A stretch of DNA of 64,000 nt from Aestuariivirga litoralis. GTDB lineage: Bacteria; Pseudomonadota; Alphaproteobacteria; Rhizobiales; Aestuariivirgaceae. Location of the stretch: positions 1-64,000 of the forward strand of contig NZ_WAHS01000002.1 of the NCBI RefSeq assembly GCF_015714715.1, given 5' to 3'. Below the pieces are notes generated by a model. That model was not told where the DNA came from, did no database searches, and saw nothing but the letters and a program-made list of their open reading frames with translations. Both the position numbers and the translations under genes were made by a program. Positions 59,354-64,000 of the stretch are shown piece by piece; within the stretch, counting starts at the first letter, position 1, and every line of letters starts with the position of its first letter.

Positions 59354-60124
59354 ATGAGTAATGCTGTCCAGGATTCCGCGCTGTCGTTCGATGACATTCT
59401 GGAGGCGGTGAAAGATACCGCACGCGGCCGCTGGTTTCTCGAAGGTTTTGAAAACCGCCTGCGCAACGGCAACATGAACCGCATCATGGATGCGATTGGC
59501 CGCCTCGAAGAGCGCATCGAATATTTCGCCCAAAACGATCAGGATGCCCATCTTGTGAAAAAGGCGCGCGAAGCCATTGCCCAGGCGCGCCGCGACATTG
59601 CCCAGATTGAAAACAAGCCAGGCAACCTTTCCACCGAAGCACAGCTTTTTGCACGTCTGGCCTCCCAGGCCAAAACCGCATTTGCAAGCCAGCCGGCGGA
59701 AGGCCAGGGCATCGCTCGCGCTCTGAGCCTGGTGCAAGATCTCGACCGCGAATTCAATTCGCAGGTCCAGATAGTAGCGCCTGAAAGCGCATCGGCGCCG
59801 GCCATGTCCAATCTGTTCCAGCCCGATGAAGCGATCTTCGAAGCCGCACCCGCAATGGAAGCTGTTGCGACGGCCCCTGCCGAGCCCATGCGTGAGGCCG
59901 GTGCCCGCGGTGCCAAGTTGGTGATCCATAAGCTCTCGGCAGTGGCACACGTGCCCGCCCTAGAACCCGTGGCTGAAGTTGAAGCGGCACCGGCCGCCGA
60001 AGCACAAGCCCAGGAAGAGCAGCCGGCCCACAGCCGCATCGTAGTTGTGCGCCGCGCCGCTGGTGAAGAGGCAAATGTGCCACTGCTTGAAGAAGCCGCA
60101 GAAAGCGCCGTCAGCGCGGCGTAA
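59354..60124 (+). CDS. Conserved alphaproteobacterial protein of unknown function
   Basis: A 256-residue protein. Residues 10-60 carry I-L-E-A-V-K-D-T-A-R-G-R-W-F-L, a segment I recall at the start of several alphaproteobacterial proteins, followed by a helical region. The C-terminal half is Ala/Glu/Pro-rich and probably disordered. No enzymatic motif. ATG at 59354. Confidence 0.7.
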   Translation: MSNAVQDSALSFDDILEAVKDTARGRWFLEGFENRLRNGNMNRIMDAIGRLEERIEYFAQNDQDAHLVKKAREAIAQARRDIAQIENKPGNLSTEAQLFARLASQAKTAFASQPAEGQGIARALSLVQDLDREFNSQVQIVAPESASAPAMSNLFQPDEAIFEAAPAMEAVATAPAEPMREAGARGAKLVIHKLSAVAHVPALEPVAEVEAAPAAEAQAQEEQPAHSRIVVVRRAAGEEANVPLLEEAAESAVSAA

Positions 60125-60163
60125 TCCCCGCGCGCTTCTCTCCGCAGTAAGGGAATATTCACC

Positions 60164-61486
60164 ATGATCGCCCAATCTGGGCCGGTCGAGGGGAACACCG
60201 TGTCGAAGTCCATTATGAGCCGCCGCCAGCTGTTGCAACTTGCCGCTGCGCTGCCATTTTCATTGTCTGCAACGCGCGCGCTGGCTGAAGATCCCGCCAA
60301 CATTGGCTCGATTACGTCGATTGCACCGCGCATCGCGATGCAGGGCAAGCTTTCCACCAAAACTGAAATTCTCGTGGGGCAAGGCCAGGCGCCCATGCTC
60401 ACATTGGGCTCCTACACGGCCCTGCAGGGCGCCATCGGCCAGTATGAAGATATCGTGGCCGGCGGCGGCTGGCCAATTCTTGCCCCGGCCAAGTATGACA
60501 AGACGGCCAAGCCCGCCACCATCCGCCTGCTACGCCAGCGCTTGGTGCGTGAGGGCTATCTGCAATTTGACAGCCTCGTCAGTGCCGATTCAGGTGCATG
60601 GAACATTGACTTGATCGCCGCGATCAAGGCTTTCCAATATAATCACGGCGCCCTGCCCACCGGCAAAATCGACGAGCGCACCAGGCAGGAGCTGAACATC
60701 TCCGCTCCGGCGCGCCTCTATACGCTGAAGGAAAATGCCCCGCGCATCGCCGAACACATGCGCGATCTGGGCCCACGCTACATCGCCGTGAACATTCCCG
60801 GCGCACAGCTTGAAGCGGTGGAACTGGGCCAGCTTTACTCGCGCCATAACGTGGTTGTCGGCAAACTGGACAGGCCCACACCTTCGCTGAAAAGCCGGGT
60901 GAGCGATATCATTTTCAATCCCACCTGGAATGCGCCGGCCTCGATCGTGGCCAAGGACATCATTCCGAAAATGCTGGCTGATCGCTCGTATTTGCGCCAG
61001 ATGAACATCCACATCTATGATGGCGTGGGCGGGCCTGAAATTGATCCGGCCAGCGTGGATTGGCAGAATACAGCACCCGATCGCTATATCTTCAGACAGG
61101 AATCCGGCGAGATCAATTCGCTGGGCAATGTGAAGATCAACTTCCCCAACAAGTTCATGGTCTATCTGCATGACACGCCGCACCGCGAGCTGTTTGCCAC
61201 CAATAACCGCTGGGAAAGCTCTGGCTGCGTGCGCGTGGACAAGGTGAAGAACCTGATCACCTGGGTGATGAATGGCCAATATGGCTATGACGAAGCCAAT
61301 TGGGACCCGATCATTCAGAGCCGCCAGACGCAGAAACTGCCTGTCAGCCGGGGGCCCGATGTGCGCTTCATGTATCTCACCGCCTGGGCCACCGAAGATG
61401 GCCGGGTGAATTTCAGGCCGGATGTGTACAAGCTGGATGGCAAGGGCTTCATCCTGGGCCAGCCAGAACCGCTGGTCGCGGGCTGA
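60164..61486 (+). CDS. L,D-transpeptidase with peptidoglycan-binding domain
   Basis: A 440-residue protein. A twin-arginine-like signal (S-R-R-Q-L-L-Q near residue 20) ends after A-L-A. A peptidoglycan-binding domain (about 110-180) and a YkuD catalytic domain follow, with H-D-T-P-H (His336, His340) and S-S-G-C-V-R-V (Cys355). Makes 3-3 cross-links in the wall, which are abundant in polar-growing Hyphomicrobiales. ATG at 60164; a start at 60215 is possible. Confidence 0.9.
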   Translation: MIAQSGPVEGNTVSKSIMSRRQLLQLAAALPFSLSATRALAEDPANIGSITSIAPRIAMQGKLSTKTEILVGQGQAPMLTLGSYTALQGAIGQYEDIVAGGGWPILAPAKYDKTAKPATIRLLRQRLVREGYLQFDSLVSADSGAWNIDLIAAIKAFQYNHGALPTGKIDERTRQELNISAPARLYTLKENAPRIAEHMRDLGPRYIAVNIPGAQLEAVELGQLYSRHNVVVGKLDRPTPSLKSRVSDIIFNPTWNAPASIVAKDIIPKMLADRSYLRQMNIHIYDGVGGPEIDPASVDWQNTAPDRYIFRQESGEINSLGNVKINFPNKFMVYLHDTPHRELFATNNRWESSGCVRVDKVKNLITWVMNGQYGYDEANWDPIIQSRQTQKLPVSRGPDVRFMYLTAWATEDGRVNFRPDVYKLDGKGFILGQPEPLVAG

Positions 61487-61540
61487 TCGAGGCGCGACTC
61501 CGCCCTTGTTCACCTCGCATCACACGAAGTGGAGAATGAG

Positions 61541-61574
61541 AAAAGCGGGGCTCATCTCAAATGAACCCCGCTTT
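61541..61574. terminator. Bidirectional terminator after L,D-transpeptidase
   Basis: A 9-bp stem AAAGCGGGG/CCCCGCTTT (61542-61550 and 61566-61574) with a 15-base loop. T residues follow on both strands, better on the minus strand (TTTTCTC). The stop codon of the small minus-strand gene lies in the loop. Confidence 0.75.
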
Positions 61575-61842
61575 CCCAGTTACGTGAAGTACGGAGGGTA
61601 AGATTCCCGCCAAGCTTCGGCCCGGTACAGATATCTGTGGTGTGGAAAGAGACGTAGGCCAAAGCCCGGCTGAAGAACGCAGCGATTTTAAATCCGGCAG
61701 CAATATTGGTTAGCCATTGAAGGCGCGCAAGTCTTAGTGCCTGCGGTCTGCTGACGAAGCTCCCGGAAGCAGAAGGCGCGTAATTTCCTTCCGCCTGCAG
61801 GCGCTGCACACTGAACCACCAATATGGGAACGCTGTGCACAT
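61552..61842 (-). CDS. Small ORF with strong ribosome site
   Basis: A 96-residue protein, preceded by AAGGAGG with 6 bases before ATG, and ended by a terminator. Sequence is aromatic- and Arg-rich near the N-terminus with a hydrophobic middle (about 44-66). No family recognised. Either a small protein or a leader-type transcript. Confidence 0.5.
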   Translation of the reverse strand: MCTAFPYWWFSVQRLQAEGNYAPSASGSFVSRPQALRLARLQWLTNIAAGFKIAAFFSRALAYVSFHTTDICTGPKLGGNLTLRTSRNWESGVHLR

Positions 61843-62005
61843 GGTTCCCTCCTTTCAGGTTACAGTGCGCGGAGAGCAAAAGCATAGAATAGGATTAAAG
61901 TCAAGACCAACCGGCGGTCTTCACTAAATTTATACCTGGTTTTTTTAGCCGGTTGAAATTTCTACCCTTTAGGGCTGCAGGACTCGCTCAAAGGAAGAAA
62001 AACAT

Positions 62006-63520
62006 ATGGCCCTGCCCGTTCTTTCTAAAACCCAGATTCTGAACCAGCTTGATAGTGGCTATCACTGGACCGGCAGCACCATAACTTATTCCGTTCCCAC
62101 ATCCGTGAGCTCGATGACGGGATCATATGAGAAGACCAGCTTCACGGCCTTGAGTGCACAGCAAACCAGCGCCTTCCAGCTGGCCATCAGCCTGTGGAGC
62201 GATGTGATCGCCAAGCCGGTGGTGAACGCTGGCACAGGCAGGGCAAATATCACTGTCGGCAATTTCAATGACAGCACTGGCAGCGATTACGCTCATACCT
62301 ATTTCCCGACCTGGGGCTCCGTTTGGTTCAACACCTTCTTCAACGGCGTGAACTACGGCAAGACCAATGACCTTGTGCACCCCACGGTGGGGCTGCACGG
62401 CTTTGCCACTTACATTCACGAATTGGGCCATGGCTTCGGCCTTGATCATGCAGGCAACTACAATGCCGGCAACGGCACGCCAGCGCCGGGAAGCTATCAA
62501 GACAGCACAGTTTATTCGATCATGTCCTATTTCGGCCCAAGCATGGGCGACGGCACCGACAGCAGAACCCATGTGAAATACAGCCAGGAAGTGGCCTGGG
62601 GCAGCTGGGGCGGCTATGACGCACAGACGCCGATGCTGAATGACGTGATGACCATGCAGAACATGTATGGCGTGTCCACCACCACCCGCACCGGCAACAC
62701 GACCTATGGCTATCATTCCAATGTGACCGGCGGTGCGGCCTCGATTTATAATTTTGACACCAACACCCACCCGGTCATGTGCATCTTCGACTCCTCGGGC
62801 ATTGATACGCTGGACTTGAGCGGTGATGCGCATAATGACCAGATCAATCTGAACTCCGGCGCCTTCAGCAATGTGATGGGCCTGACCAACAACCTCTCAA
62901 TCGCCTATTCCTGCACCATTGAAAACGCCACTGGCGGCAGCGGCAATGACACCATCACCGGCAATGCCGAAGCCAATAAGCTGCTGGGCGGTGCTGGTAA
63001 TGACATCATCTCGGGCGGCGCAGGTGCAGACAACATGGACGGCGGCAGCGGCATCAACACGCTTGATTACTCGAGCAGTGCGGCAGGCGTGAACATCAAC
63101 CTGGCCACGCTGAAGGCCAGCGGCGGCGACGCGACAGGCGATACGTTCTTGAACTTCCAGAATGTGACGGGTTCATTGACTGGCGCCGACACGTTGGTTG
63201 GCAATGGCGCAGCAAACACGTTGTCCGGCGGCAATGGCAACGATTTCCTGCAGGGCGGTGGCGGCGATGACAAGCTGACCGGCGGCGCAGGCGCAGACAT
63301 GTTCCAGTTCCTCACCGGCGATGGCGGCCGCGATGAAATCACCGACTTCAAGATCGGCACCGATCACGTCCAGCTGTCGAAGAGCTTTGCGGCCAGCTTC
63401 GCGGCGCTGCATTTCACCATGTCTGGCGACAGCGCCGTTCTGACGATGGGCAACGAAACCATCGTGTTCGATCACATCGCGATGAACCAACTGCACGCCA
63501 GCGATTTCATTTTCGTGTAA
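62006..63520 (+). CDS. Serralysin-like RTX metallopeptidase
   Basis: A 504-residue secreted zinc peptidase. The H-E-L-G-H-G-F-G-L-D-H motif (138-148) binds zinc, and the Met-turn S-I-M-S-Y-F lies near 170. RTX calcium repeats (G-G-x-G-x-D) occur at about 310-350 and 400-435, and the end has a type I secretion-type C-terminus. No N-terminal signal peptide. A matching type I exporter is not in the window. Confidence 0.9.
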   Translation: MALPVLSKTQILNQLDSGYHWTGSTITYSVPTSVSSMTGSYEKTSFTALSAQQTSAFQLAISLWSDVIAKPVVNAGTGRANITVGNFNDSTGSDYAHTYFPTWGSVWFNTFFNGVNYGKTNDLVHPTVGLHGFATYIHELGHGFGLDHAGNYNAGNGTPAPGSYQDSTVYSIMSYFGPSMGDGTDSRTHVKYSQEVAWGSWGGYDAQTPMLNDVMTMQNMYGVSTTTRTGNTTYGYHSNVTGGAASIYNFDTNTHPVMCIFDSSGIDTLDLSGDAHNDQINLNSGAFSNVMGLTNNLSIAYSCTIENATGGSGNDTITGNAEANKLLGGAGNDIISGGAGADNMDGGSGINTLDYSSSAAGVNINLATLKASGGDATGDTFLNFQNVTGSLTGADTLVGNGAANTLSGGNGNDFLQGGGGDDKLTGGAGADMFQFLTGDGGRDEITDFKIGTDHVQLSKSFAASFAALHFTMSGDSAVLTMGNETIVFDHIAMNQLHASDFIFV

Positions 63521-63527
63521 GTCGCCT

Positions 63528-63550
63528 CTGCTGACTTAGTGTGTCAGCAG
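63528..63550 (+). terminator. Hairpin after RTX peptidase
   Basis: An 8-bp perfect stem CTGCTGAC/GTCAGCAG (63528-63535 and 63543-63550) with a 7-base loop, 8 bases past the stop. Only a weak T-rich tail follows, so termination is likely but not sure. Confidence 0.55.
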
Positions 63551-63593
63551 GGATATTCTATTCCTGCATTTCATCCCTCTGCAGGAGCGCTTC

Positions 63594-64000
63594 GTGCTGA
63601 CGCCATTTGAAACAAAATCCGTTCGCATGGAACGCTTTCTGCTGGTCTCGGTGCAAGCCCCCACCGAAGACATGGAGCGTATTGCCGCCGCCATCGGCGA
63701 ACTCACGCCGCTGCCACTGGGCAAGTATGACCAGAACACCTTTGAGACAGCGACGGGTCTGGAACGCTACCGCCCGCTTGAAGGCGCGGCGGCGGGTGCT
63801 GAAACAGACCTGCGAAAACGGCCGGGCGTCGCCACGCTCAATTTCCAGATTCCGCCTGACCAGCCATTGCTGGAGAAAATCGTCGAACGCATCTTTCAGG
63901 TGCACTCCTATCAGGAGCCGGTGATCATCGTGCAGGAGGTTCTGGCCAGCCGCTCCAAGGGGCTCGACGACAAGGACAATCCGCACCGCTGGTGGAACAC
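63594..64000 (+). CDS. Conserved protein, PII/NIF3-like, truncated by window end
   Basis: At least 135 residues, open at the right edge. GTG at 63594 has AGGAG 6 bases upstream. The sequence F-Q-V-H-S-Y-Q-E-P-V-I and S-R-S-K-G-L-D-D-K-D-N-P-H-R-W-W-N is typical of a small conserved protein often annotated as structural toxin RtxA, but its fold looks like NIF3/PII-like proteins, not a toxin. Function unknown. Confidence 0.75.
   Translation, partial: MLTPFETKSVRMERFLLVSVQAPTEDMERIAAAIGELTPLPLGKYDQNTFETATGLERYRPLEGAAAGAETDLRKRPGVATLNFQIPPDQPLLEKIVERIFQVHSYQEPVIIVQEVLASRSKGLDDKDNPHRWWN

Overview
The window looks like chromosome from an alphaproteobacterium of the Hyphomicrobiales (Rhizobiales) type. 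The inference rests on gene content: cpdR next to an N-formylglutamate amidohydrolase, a DksA with a degenerate zinc site, the YcjX/YcjF pair, a giant apolipoprotein-like coiled-coil protein resembling the growth pole ring protein GPR/RgsE, a GcrA-family regulator, GANTC (CcrM) sites, and a small RNA of the suhB-motif/mmgR (alpha-r8) type. Coding DNA is GC-rich throughout. I cannot name a genus.

Positions 1-36424 are a lambda-like siphovirus prophage, cut off by the left edge of the window and bounded on the right by its integrase next to a tRNA-Val(GAC) gene (36464-36538). Late genes run leftward on the minus strand. They comprise a gpZ-like protein, terminase small and large subunits, a gpW-like protein, a lambda-type portal, a fused prohead protease-major capsid protein, head-tail joining proteins, tail tube, a tail assembly chaperone with a -1 frameshift site (A AAA AAC), tape measure, tail tip proteins, DUF2793 and glycine-rich tail proteins, and a lysis cassette (membrane proteins, GH19 endolysin, Rz/Rz1 spanins). 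Between 20.5 and 27.8 kb, also leftward, lie a primase, an SF3 helicase, a Zn-ribbon protein, an adenine methylase, a ParB-like protein, a phage GcrA, a suhB/mmgR-like sRNA and a CP76/CII-like regulator.

The switch is at about 28.4 kb. A LexA/CI-type repressor on the plus strand faces a Cro-like gene on the minus strand, with repeated TTTGCC-N5-GGCAAA operators. Two further operators precede a rightward early operon (29.7-36.4 kb) of small proteins, an HD hydrolase, a large ParB-like protein, a Gp37/Gp68 protein, a TSCPD protein, an excisionase-like gene and the integrase.

Positions 36.6-64 kb are host chromosome. In order they hold cpdR; N-formylglutamate amidohydrolase; a chromosomal copy of the suhB/mmgR-like sRNA; a HisN/SuhB-type phosphatase with adenine deaminase; dksA; a FAD oxidoreductase; a Slam-type outer membrane protein with its TbpB-like lipoprotein; a P-loop ATPase with metA (Glu111, predicting homoserine O-acetyltransferase); ycjX-ycjF; a GNAT protein; two half-size YeeE/YedE transporters; a [2Fe-2S] ferredoxin; an HPt protein; the GPR-like protein; a dipeptide epimerase; an MFS transporter; an L,D-transpeptidase; a small ORF; an RTX metallopeptidase; and a truncated last gene.

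The most interesting items are the two sRNA copies (one host, one prophage), the operator array with a CcrM site inside one operator, the phage GcrA, the nested inverted repeats at 21.06-21.39 kb, the Slam-lipoprotein pair, and tandem GANTC sites upstream of the GPR-like gene.
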